NCBI GenBank assembly: GCA_029055435.1
Contig: JAIDDH010000097.1
Coordinates: 1 to 64,000, forward strand
Length of the DNA: 64,000 nucleotides
Source of the DNA: Acetatifactor sp.
GTDB lineage: Bacteria; Bacillota; Clostridia; Lachnospirales; Lachnospiraceae
Direction: 5' to 3'
How positions within the stretch are numbered: position 1 is the stretch's first letter; each line of letters starts with the position of its first letter. Shown here one piece after another: positions 52,601 through 59,970 of the stretch. The translations under genes were made by a program, and so were the position numbers. Below the pieces are notes generated by a model that saw nothing but the letters and a program-made list of their open reading frames with translations, was not told the origin of the DNA and did not search any database.

Positions 52601-52613
52601 ATATACTCTTCAT
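49578..52613 (-). CDS. WYL-like / SF1 helicase / DUF2726-like nuclease fusion
   Basis: This is a 1011-aa minus-strand protein. The N-terminus (residues ~5-85: AIHEGKWLSIEYHNKEGQ, YWIGIRDLNVSKRTLSVEGL) resembles a WYL ligand-sensing domain. Next comes an SF1 (Upf1-like) helicase core: Walker A VQGPPGTGKTNTI near residue 350, Walker B IIDEASQCN near 605, GTVHAFQGDEKDII, and the Arg-finger motif INVATSRAKDKLV. The C-terminal ~120 residues look like a PD-(D/E)XK nuclease of the DUF2726/DUF559 type: GRFDFVVYE near 935 and LAIELDGKEHF near 953. Such sensor-helicase-nuclease fusions are typical of anti-phage defence or repair. It lies next to the IetAS-like/type I RM operon. The WYL call is tentative. 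Confidence 0.8.
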   Translation of the reverse strand: MKSIYRDIFRAIHEGKWLSIEYHNKEGQNTKYWIGIRDLNVSKRTLSVEGLHLGKYSIDQFEYILIDSITASQVVEGSYCPVNQRLVRDIYLNPHKYNTLFDNTANLKILSYLEMCNRMDAVPYAQDFELVRYLDRESFTGECYELNEEQFRTIVKNFQYKTTETEQTNGKLRLQQLAMNVLSIHTLKGLYPLAYRRLFLDVKRRVLQPAEEITICTEYTLDGTRQNIRRYLDADDFELLKDFEANQEQIKDCVTRYNSQVQGVDDMPYIIGLGMDIILDLHKEYKAIIQMFHEDKVTIPLKAFFGDLLNRPTRTKAYPITLINPRVNLDQLLAMHNAMKYPVTYVQGPPGTGKTNTIINTIVTAFFNEKTVLFASYNNHPINGVFEKLSGMRYRRNTMPFPILRLGNMDKLKEALQYMKELYNRTKDISVFETTLDRNKDDRIERTKKLSNLLRKYEEILDLKERGETLNRLLEHEKQHGQSFQMLPFQADLSGRQLDQINKKLQDAGEITDEDARSYLDNDIEQLNKYLYYTSARYIKKLDEPKNKELKDIILYQEGDTQLNSFSQYLSEKENIKKLLRIFPVIATTCISAHKLGEPEPMFDMVIIDEASQCNTAVSLVPIIRGESLMLVGDPQQLNPVIVLDETVNERLKKRYQISEDYDYRKNSIYKTYLACDAVSDEILLHNHYRCHRKIIDFNNRKYYNSRLNIKTQSAEKDPLLYVDVQNSSSNVKNTAPAEVQEIIKYAASYQDKTIGVITPFVNQKNLIEEALEAARITNVTCGTVHAFQGDEKDIILFSTAITDQTHAGTYEWVKNNKELINVATSRAKDKLVVLSSSQNLNRLYQKDGDDDLYELIQYVKSNGRCQVTQKTVNSRALGVKPFSTATEEAFLQNLNHALENIWLSQSRFTVHKEVAISHVFQDNFDYNDLFYSGRFDFVVYEQMQQQEIPVLAIELDGKEHFSDEIVMQRDRKKNEICQAHNLQIIRVENSYARRYNHIKNILISYFSVRH

Positions 52614-52816
52614 CAGATCCCCTCGTCTTTAGCATCCAAAATTTTACTGCCGATTACATTTTACTGCATTCCGTCCTTTTTTTCAATTTATTCCATTAAA
52701 ATGTATTCTTTGGTTAAGCCATTTCTTCAGTAGTTTTTAAATGCCTTGTTATGGGACTGACACTATTATATAATAAATTGGAAAAACAGATAAAAGATGT
52801 AAACGGGGAGAAGAGG

Positions 52817-53671
52817 ATGAAGGTAGAGGATATTAAGGCGTACTGCCTGAGCAAATGGAAAGCGTATGAAGATTATCCTTTTGGAGATATTCCCATCTGC
52901 TATAAACTGAATGGGAAGGTCTTTGCGCAGATTTATCCGAATCCGGGAGATTATAAAATCACATTGAAATGTACGGCAGATGCCGGGCAATTTTACCGGC
53001 AAGTATATCCGGGTATAGTGGTGAGGGGATATCATTGCCCGCCGGTGCAGCAGCCTTACTGGAACACGATTTATCTGGATAACTTTTCTGATGAAGAGCT
53101 GTTCAACATGATTGACCATGCTTATGATACCATTTTGCACAGCTTCAGTAAAAAGGTTCAGAAACAGATTCTGGCAGCAGATGAAATAGAAATTCGTCCG
53201 ATCAGACGGGAGGAATATCCATTACTGACAGATTTTTTGTATGATGCAATTTATTTTCCAGAAGGTGCAGTAGGTCCGCCAAGGGAGATTATAGAGCAGC
53301 CGGAGCTTGCAGTGTATATTGCAGATTTTGGACAGCCGGATGATCTGTGCCTGGTGGCGGAAAGCTATGGACATATAATTGGAGCAGTATGGACTCGAAT
53401 ATTGGCTGGGGAAATAAAGGGATATGGCAACATAGATAATCACACACCGGAATTTGCCATTTCGGTAAAAAAGGATTTTCGGCAGCAGGGGATTGGCAGT
53501 AAGCTGATGCAGGAAATGATTGCACTGTTAAAATCCAACGGATATGAAAAGACTTCCCTTAGTGTGAATAAAGATAATTACGCATATCAGATGTATCAAA
53601 AACTGGGTTTTCAGGTGGTAAAGGAGCAGGATGAAGATTATCTGATGGTGTTGAAATTGAGGGAGCAATAG
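52817..53671 (+). CDS. MmcQ/YjbR-GNAT fusion protein
   Basis: This ~284-aa protein starts at ATG 52817 behind GGGGAGAAG; an ATG at 52751 is in frame but has no ribosome site. Residues ~1-115 are an MmcQ/YjbR domain (YCLSKWKAYEDYPFGDIPICYKL, KITLKCTADAGQFYRQVYPGI, PYWNTIYLDNFSDEELFNMID). Residues ~125-284 are a GNAT acetyltransferase (IEIRPIRREEYPLLTDFL, FAISVKKDFRQQGIGSKLM). It differs from the three-domain fusion at 9907, which has a PUA-like middle. The substrate is unknown. It ends 108 nt before the AAA/protease operon. Confidence 0.88.
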   Translation: MKVEDIKAYCLSKWKAYEDYPFGDIPICYKLNGKVFAQIYPNPGDYKITLKCTADAGQFYRQVYPGIVVRGYHCPPVQQPYWNTIYLDNFSDEELFNMIDHAYDTILHSFSKKVQKQILAADEIEIRPIRREEYPLLTDFLYDAIYFPEGAVGPPREIIEQPELAVYIADFGQPDDLCLVAESYGHIIGAVWTRILAGEIKGYGNIDNHTPEFAISVKKDFRQQGIGSKLMQEMIALLKSNGYEKTSLSVNKDNYAYQMYQKLGFQVVKEQDEDYLMVLKLREQ

Positions 53672-53714
53672 GACGTAAAAAACGAATTAATTTTAAAATA
53701 CTGTCCCAAAATAA

Positions 53715-53743
53715 TTGACATATGTCCCACATATACTTATAAT
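53715..53743 (+). promoter_or_regulatory. Perfect consensus sigma-A promoter of the ATPase-protease-RM operon
   Basis: TTGACA (53715-53720), a 17-bp spacer and TATAAT (53738-53743) match consensus exactly, 36 nt before the AAA ATPase start. A direct repeat TGTCCCA (53702-53708 and 53723-53729, 21 nt apart) flanks and enters the spacer, a likely repressor site. Confidence 0.8.
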
Positions 53744-53778
53744 AAAAGTACGAAGAGAGCGTATGGAGGGATTGTGCC

Positions 53779-54822
53779 ATGAAGAAACAAAACATTATCA
53801 ATCTTGTGAAATATCACACTGAACAGAATAATGCAGCTTTTGTTTCGGAAGTGTCTGAAATAGCCAGAGAGTTTGATGCCAACGGTGATTATGAGGTGGC
53901 ACAGTACTTGATGGATTTGATTTCAAATGCAAATGTTTATATACCGCAAGCCAATTATCGTAATCTTCAGTTTCTGGAGAAACTCGAATACTCATCTAAT
54001 CCCCTCATGCTTCCCAATATCATTGAGGAAGATGTTATTGGGATTGCACGGGCAATCAAGAACAAGACCGGTATGTCTAAATTCCTCTTTTATGGGGCAC
54101 CGGGTACAGGAAAAACTGAGTCTGCTTTTCAAATAGCCCGTTTACTTGAAAGAGATATTCTTTCGGTACATTTGGAACAACTGATTGACAGCAGATTAGG
54201 AGAAACCTCAAAGAATGTAGCCAGATTATTTGATGAGATAAATCATTTAATGTATGGCAAGGTTATTGTTATATTTGATGAATTGGATGCCTTAGTTTTA
54301 AACAGGAGCAGTGCAAATGATCTTCGCGAGATGAGCAGAGTGACATCAACCTTTTTAAGAGAATTGGACACTTTGAGCGATCAGATCGTAGTGATTGCTA
54401 CGACAAATTTGTTTGAAAGCTTTGACAAGGCGTTATCAAGAAGATTTGACGCAGTTGTTTCATTTGACAGATATTCAAAAGAAGACCTTATTGAGATTGC
54501 AGATGCCATGTTGACGTCCAGCATAAAGAAGGCCGTTAATTCGAGTCAGGATTTGAGATTGTTCAATAAAATATTAAACAGGCTGCCAGAGATTCCATAT
54601 CCCGGAGATATGAAGCAGATTATAAAAACTTCTATTGCCTTTAGTGATGAGACGAGCAAATACGATTACTTAAGAAAAATCTATCTTGCTTTAAACGGTA
54701 ATCCGAAGAATGTAGATATTCAGAATCTTTCCGAGCAGGGATTTACCACAAGAGAGATAGAGATTCTTGCCCGAGTTCCTAAAAGCAGCGTGTCACGCAA
54801 ACTCAAGGGAGGAACTGTCTGA
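53779..54822 (+). CDS. AAA+ ATPase of an IetAS-like ATPase-subtilase pair
   Basis: This 347-aa AAA+ ATPase has a helical N-terminus, then Walker A GAPGTGKT at 106-113 and Walker B VIVIFDELD (D167-E168). Sensor 1 is VVIATTN and the Arg region SRRFD. The C-terminus has a small helix-turn-helix-like end (FTTREIEILARVPKSSVSRKL). The stop overlaps the start of the S8 protease gene by 1 nt. AAA ATPase-subtilase pairs are known as ietAS, first described for plasmid stability in Agrobacterium and later as anti-phage systems. The ATPase presumably restrains or directs the protease. A strong promoter lies upstream. Confidence 0.85.
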   Translation: MKKQNIINLVKYHTEQNNAAFVSEVSEIAREFDANGDYEVAQYLMDLISNANVYIPQANYRNLQFLEKLEYSSNPLMLPNIIEEDVIGIARAIKNKTGMSKFLFYGAPGTGKTESAFQIARLLERDILSVHLEQLIDSRLGETSKNVARLFDEINHLMYGKVIVIFDELDALVLNRSSANDLREMSRVTSTFLRELDTLSDQIVVIATTNLFESFDKALSRRFDAVVSFDRYSKEDLIEIADAMLTSSIKKAVNSSQDLRLFNKILNRLPEIPYPGDMKQIIKTSIAFSDETSKYDYLRKIYLALNGNPKNVDIQNLSEQGFTTREIEILARVPKSSVSRKLKGGTV

Positions 54823-57089
54823 TGAATAATTTGCTTGAAGTAAAGGTTCGGTATAATCATGGGAAGCGAACTGGTGCCCCTATTTTGGTAAACCTTCGAA
54901 AAAACGGAGAAACAGATGTCCGGAAGATTGAACAATTACAAGAAAATTTGAGAGCAATTGTCAGATATTATGAATCAACTCATAAATATTTGAAGGGTTA
55001 CTTAATTGACGTTAATTACAATGACATTATTGCAAAGTCTAAAAGAATAAGTGAATTGCTCAGGCCAAGCGGAAAAAAGACGAATGACATTGTAGTGGGG
55101 GCTCGTTTCTCGGATGCTCCAGAGGGACAGGAAAATCATATTATCACATATTATGTGGATGAGAACACAATCAATAAAACACTTGAGAAACTGGATGAGA
55201 CAAAGAGATTTTTAGTAGAGAAATTGGGTGGCAGAGCAGTACCAGAAAACTTTAACGAATCAAAAGAAAAAAAGAATGATCTGGATTATGAAGGATATTC
55301 CAAAAAAGAATCTATCCGCAATATGATTGTTGATTGTTCTGTAGTGGAATCCTTGTCAGTTCCTAATGTAACTGCGGATACAAATAAGGAATCTTTTTTG
55401 TTGACATTTTTTCAGACAGAATGCTCATTGTCTGAAATGTTGGAAAAACTTAAAATAGACCGGTATCAGTATCCGTATACATTTTATGGGAAGGATACTA
55501 TTTCGGTAAACCGGGACCTGTATCAGATTCTTCAGGATAGGGTTCCGTATATGATTTCGATGATTTCTTCGGACTTATCTCAAATAACATTGGAGGCTTT
55601 TGATCAATCGAAACAAAGGTATGAAAGAGCTATTCCCAAACCATCAAATGAACCTACGATAGGTGTTATTGATAATTTATTTGATGAAGGAGTTTATTTT
55701 TCTGAATGGGTTGAGAATACGGACTACCTTGATGAATTTGAACCCATTGGCGGAAGAGATGTTTCTCGTGATCACGGTACAGAGGTAACATCTATCATTG
55801 TGGATGGACCTAGTCTGAATCCCTGGCTTGATGATGGCTGTGGCAGATTTAAGGTGCGCCACTTTGGTGTGTGTGTTGATAGAATTTCAGTTCCGCGGTT
55901 AGTAAATAAAATCAGAAAGATAGTAAATGATAATCCTGATATTCATGTATGGAATTTATCACTTGGGACAGACGATGAAGTATCGAAAAACTTTATCTCA
56001 TATGATGGTTCCGCATTGGACGAACTACAAGCAAGTAAAAATATTATTTTTGTTGTATCGGGAACAAATGATAATCGCAATGAAAAAGAGGGCATGCTGC
56101 GCGTTGGCTCTCCGGCAGATTCTTTGAATGCAGTAGTTGTTAATTCAGTAAAACGCAATGGACTACCTGCTTCTTATACCAGAAAAGGAACAATTTTATC
56201 CTTTTTTAACAAACCGGATGTATCTTATTACGGGGGAGATTATGAGGAAGGTGAGCGTATAAGAGCATGTTCCTCCAAAGATATAGAAGAAGTATACGGG
56301 ACATCGTTCGCGGCTCCTTGGATTGCGAGAAAACTCTCGTTTTTAATTGATATTATGGGATTTTCCAGAGAAGTAGCAAAGGCATTGATTATAGATTCGG
56401 CGGCAGGGTGGGAATTTAAGACGTCTACATATAGAATCCAGAATCAGATCGGCTATGGTATTGTTCCAATCAAAATATCAGACATTCTGGAGTCGGATAA
56501 CAGAGAAATAAGATTTGTTTTGTATGGTACGGCAAGTTCATACATTACTTCGAATTATTCGATACCGGTTCCGCGAGATTCTGATAATAAATACCCATTT
56601 ATTGCAAGGGCAACGATGTGCTATTTTCCGCAGTGTTCCAGAGTGCAAGGAGTAGATTATACATCAAGGGAATTATCTTTGAAGTTTGGACGCGTGAACG
56701 GGAATGGTGAGATTGTTGATATCAATGAAAATATCCAAGATGAGGTGGGACATGCTGCCAGCGAACGTCAGTCGCGTAAGGATTTCCGAAAATGGGAAAA
56801 TACAAAGTTTATATCTAAGATTCTGAAAAAGAATAGAGCGTTGAATTCTTATGATGAGAGATTATGGGGCATATCCATTGTCTCCAAAGAACGGTTGACT
56901 ACTTCTATGACTTCAAATATAAATTTTGGGGTTGTCGTCACACTCCGGGAAATTAATGGTGTTAATAGAATACAGGATTTTATTACAGCATGCACTTTAA
57001 GAGGCTGGATTGTAAATGAAATCAATCTTGAAAACAGATTGACACTTTATAATAAGAATCAAGAGGAAATAACATTTGACGAGGCATAA
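54822..57089 (+). CDS. S8 subtilisin-like serine protease of an IetAS-like pair
   Basis: This 755-aa intracellular protease has no signal peptide. The catalytic triad is visible: Asp284 in TIGVIDN, His318 in DHGTEVTS and Ser495 in GTSFAAPW, with the oxyanion Asn416 in SGTNDN. An N-terminal ~270-residue region with a helical character (ENLRAIVRYYESTHKYLKGY) and a C-terminal ~250-residue domain flank the core. This is the layout expected for the protease partner of an AAA ATPase in ietAS-like systems. It is 74 nt upstream of hsdM with no terminator between, so it is likely in the same transcript. Confidence 0.88.
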   Translation: MNNLLEVKVRYNHGKRTGAPILVNLRKNGETDVRKIEQLQENLRAIVRYYESTHKYLKGYLIDVNYNDIIAKSKRISELLRPSGKKTNDIVVGARFSDAPEGQENHIITYYVDENTINKTLEKLDETKRFLVEKLGGRAVPENFNESKEKKNDLDYEGYSKKESIRNMIVDCSVVESLSVPNVTADTNKESFLLTFFQTECSLSEMLEKLKIDRYQYPYTFYGKDTISVNRDLYQILQDRVPYMISMISSDLSQITLEAFDQSKQRYERAIPKPSNEPTIGVIDNLFDEGVYFSEWVENTDYLDEFEPIGGRDVSRDHGTEVTSIIVDGPSLNPWLDDGCGRFKVRHFGVCVDRISVPRLVNKIRKIVNDNPDIHVWNLSLGTDDEVSKNFISYDGSALDELQASKNIIFVVSGTNDNRNEKEGMLRVGSPADSLNAVVVNSVKRNGLPASYTRKGTILSFFNKPDVSYYGGDYEEGERIRACSSKDIEEVYGTSFAAPWIARKLSFLIDIMGFSREVAKALIIDSAAGWEFKTSTYRIQNQIGYGIVPIKISDILESDNREIRFVLYGTASSYITSNYSIPVPRDSDNKYPFIARATMCYFPQCSRVQGVDYTSRELSLKFGRVNGNGEIVDINENIQDEVGHAASERQSRKDFRKWENTKFISKILKKNRALNSYDERLWGISIVSKERLTTSMTSNINFGVVVTLREINGVNRIQDFITACTLRGWIVNEINLENRLTLYNKNQEEITFDEA

Positions 57090-57162
57090 CAGAAAAAATC
57101 CAAATAAGATACAGAACAGACTTGGAAGCAAAACAAGGTAAAAACATAGGAGAATCAACGAA

Positions 57163-58758
57163 ATGGCAGAGAGCAAAGATTTATTACAGGTTTTATGGAG
57201 CGGAGCAGATGTTCTTAGAGGCAAGATGGATGCAAATGAATACAAGACTTATTTACTGGGGCTGGTATTTTATAAATATTTATCTGATTCCTATTTAACC
57301 AAGGCATATGATTTGATGAATGATAGTATGCCGGACAATTTAGAGGAAGCACAGACGGCGTATGAAGAGGTTATGGGAAGTGATGATGCCGCTGAGTTAC
57401 TGGAAGAACTCAAGGAATCTCTTCATTACACCCTGGATTCCGATATGACATATGTAAGCATACTTCGTGATGCAAAAAATAACTGCTTTAACCGGGAAAA
57501 ATTACAGGCTGCATTTAACCGAATAGAGGAGTCGGATGAACTGTTCAATGGACTTTTTGCAGATGTTGACTTATACTCGAACCGTCTCGGTACAGGAGAT
57601 CAAAAACAAAGTGCCACTGTAGCAGAAGTAATTAAGGTGTTGGATGGTGCTGATTTGATACATACAGAGGGAGATGTACTCGGCAATGCGTATGAGTACC
57701 TGATCGGACAGTTTGCTTCCGAGACCGGCAAGAAAGCTGGAGAATTCTATACTCCGCATGGACCGGCGCAGATTCTTTGCCGGATTGCAATGACAGGGCA
57801 GGAGAATAAGAAAGGGCTTCAGGTATATGACCCATGTATGGGTTCAGCTTCACTTATGCTTAGCTGCAGAAACTACTCAGCAGAACCGGATTACATTAAG
57901 TACTATGGACAGGAACTTATGCCGTCAACCTACAATCTTGCGAGAATGAATATGTTCTTGCACGGAGTACTGCCTGAGAATCAGCATTTAAGAAATGGTG
58001 ATACTTTAGACGCAGATTGGCCTACAGATGAAGAGACAGGGTTTGATGTTGTTACCATGAATCCACCTTATTCAGCTAATTGGTCAGCGGCGGAAGGGTT
58101 TAAACAGGATGAAAGATTTATGGATTATGGCGGTAAACTGGCGCCAAAGTCAAAAGCGGACTATGCCTTTTTGTTACACGGATTTTACCACTTGAAACAG
58201 ACGGGCACTATGGCAATCGTATTGCCGCATGGTGTTTTATTCAGGGGTGCTGCTGAAGGTACAATAAGGGAAATTTTATTGCAAAATGGTTCCATATATG
58301 CGGTGATCGGTCTTCCCTCCAACATGTTCTACAATACATCAATCCCTACTTGCATTGTTGTACTCAAGAAGCATCGTGAAGGAAGAGATGTATTATTTAT
58401 TGATGCATCAAAGCTCTTTGTAAAAGAAAAGAAACAGAATGTGATGCAGAAAGAACATATTGACCGTGTGTTGGAATTATATAATAACAGACAAACGGTA
58501 GAAAAAGAGGCGTACCTTGCTTTGTACGATGATATTGTTGCCAATGATTATAATCTGAATATACCCAGATATGTTGACACTGCGGAAGAAGAACCAGAGA
58601 TTGATCTGAAGTCGCTTGTACAAAATATTAGGGAGACAGATAAGGCAATCAAAGAAGAAAATGAAACATTACTTGATATGATGAAGGATTTGAGTTTTAA
58701 TAACGATTCAGCAAGAGAAGCAATTAGTGAATTTATCAAAGTACTGGAGGAGGTGTAA
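57163..58758 (+). CDS. hsdM: Type I restriction-modification methyltransferase subunit HsdM
   Basis: This 531-aa adenine-N6 methyltransferase subunit begins MAESKDLLQVLWSGADVLRGKM. EFYTPHGPAQILCRIA, motif I VYDPCMGSASLML, NLARMNMFLHG and motif IV NPPYSANWS near residue 305 are all present. It is the methylase of the second type I system and works with HsdS (58762) and HsdR (59971). The ribosome site is AGGAGAA. It is followed by hsdS after 3 nt. Confidence 0.96.
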   Translation: MAESKDLLQVLWSGADVLRGKMDANEYKTYLLGLVFYKYLSDSYLTKAYDLMNDSMPDNLEEAQTAYEEVMGSDDAAELLEELKESLHYTLDSDMTYVSILRDAKNNCFNREKLQAAFNRIEESDELFNGLFADVDLYSNRLGTGDQKQSATVAEVIKVLDGADLIHTEGDVLGNAYEYLIGQFASETGKKAGEFYTPHGPAQILCRIAMTGQENKKGLQVYDPCMGSASLMLSCRNYSAEPDYIKYYGQELMPSTYNLARMNMFLHGVLPENQHLRNGDTLDADWPTDEETGFDVVTMNPPYSANWSAAEGFKQDERFMDYGGKLAPKSKADYAFLLHGFYHLKQTGTMAIVLPHGVLFRGAAEGTIREILLQNGSIYAVIGLPSNMFYNTSIPTCIVVLKKHREGRDVLFIDASKLFVKEKKQNVMQKEHIDRVLELYNNRQTVEKEAYLALYDDIVANDYNLNIPRYVDTAEEEPEIDLKSLVQNIRETDKAIKEENETLLDMMKDLSFNNDSAREAISEFIKVLEEV

Positions 58759-58761
58759 TTT

Positions 58762-59967
58762 ATGTTGAATACACCTAATATAAGATTTAAAGGATTTACT
58801 GAGCCTTGGGAACTGCGAGAGTTTTCAAAACAGTATGTGAAAGTGTCCGAAAAGAATGATTTGAGCTTCGGAACAGACAAAATTATTTCTGTTGCTAATA
58901 TGTATTTCAAAGAAGATGCAAAGAAATCCAGTGATGATTATATGAGGACTTACAACGTAATGCGACTTGGAGATATTGCTTTCGAGGGTAATAAAAGCAA
59001 GAATTACGCTCATGGCAGATTTGTTGAGAACACCATTGGAGATGGCATTGTATCGCACGTTTTCGACGTTTTCAGACCTATTGCTGATTATGATTTGCTG
59101 TTTTGGAAATACATAATCAACAACGAAGGTGTTATGGGAAGAATAATGACACGTTGTACGAAAGCGTCAACAATGATGACAAATCTTGTAGCAGATGATT
59201 TTCTTAAAGAAAAAATTGCAGTTCCATCATTGGAGGAACAAAGTCAGATTGGCACTTTCCTTGATAGGTTAGACTGCATTATCGCCCTTCATCAGCGTAA
59301 ATGTGATGAGATGTCAGAGTTAAAAAAATTTATGTTGCAAAAAATGTTTCCGAAAAAGGGTGAGCAATTTCCAGAGATTAGATTTAACGGATTTACTGAT
59401 GCTTGGGAACAGCGTAAGCTGGGGGAACTTATTGAAAAATATGAAGATCCTGTCGAAACTCCGCATATGGGGTATGAGCGTATTGGAATTAGAAGTCATG
59501 CTAAAGGAATATTTCATAGTTATGTTGAGGCAGGTAAAGAATTAGATACAGCTAAGATGCATAGAGTAGCTGCCGATAAATTTATACTCAATATTACTTT
59601 TGCATGGGAACATGCAGTTGCAATTACAGATGAGAGTGATGTGGGAAAACTTGTTTCTCATAGGTTTCCACAATTTTCATTTGGTGCTGATTTAAAACCT
59701 CATTTTTTTAAATATGTTATGCTTGATAAAAAATTTAGAGAACATTTAGAGTTATCTTCTCCTGGAGGAGCTGGCAGAAATCGCGTATTAAAAATTGATG
59801 ATATGCTCAAATATGATGTAAAACTTCCAAGCATCAATGAACAAATAAAAATTGGTCAATACTTTGACAGTCTTGACCACCTTATCACTCTTCACCAACG
59901 TAAATGTGATGAACTCAAAGATATTAAAAAATTTATGATGCAAAACATGTTCCCGCAGAAAGGATAA
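58762..59967 (+). CDS. hsdS: Type I restriction-modification specificity subunit HsdS
   Basis: This 401-aa subunit has two target-recognition domains (~1-165 and ~205-365), each followed by a near-identical conserved spacer helix: IGTFLDRLDCIIALHQRKCDE and IGQYFDSLDHLITLHQRKCDE (shown in part). Start segments of both halves also match (RFKGFTEPWELREF and RFNGFTDAWEQRKL). The internal repeats let halves recombine. It reads the two-part DNA target for HsdM and HsdR. It starts 3 nt after hsdM. Confidence 0.95.
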   Translation: MLNTPNIRFKGFTEPWELREFSKQYVKVSEKNDLSFGTDKIISVANMYFKEDAKKSSDDYMRTYNVMRLGDIAFEGNKSKNYAHGRFVENTIGDGIVSHVFDVFRPIADYDLLFWKYIINNEGVMGRIMTRCTKASTMMTNLVADDFLKEKIAVPSLEEQSQIGTFLDRLDCIIALHQRKCDEMSELKKFMLQKMFPKKGEQFPEIRFNGFTDAWEQRKLGELIEKYEDPVETPHMGYERIGIRSHAKGIFHSYVEAGKELDTAKMHRVAADKFILNITFAWEHAVAITDESDVGKLVSHRFPQFSFGADLKPHFFKYVMLDKKFREHLELSSPGGAGRNRVLKIDDMLKYDVKLPSINEQIKIGQYFDSLDHLITLHQRKCDELKDIKKFMMQNMFPQKG

Positions 59968-59970
59968 AAT

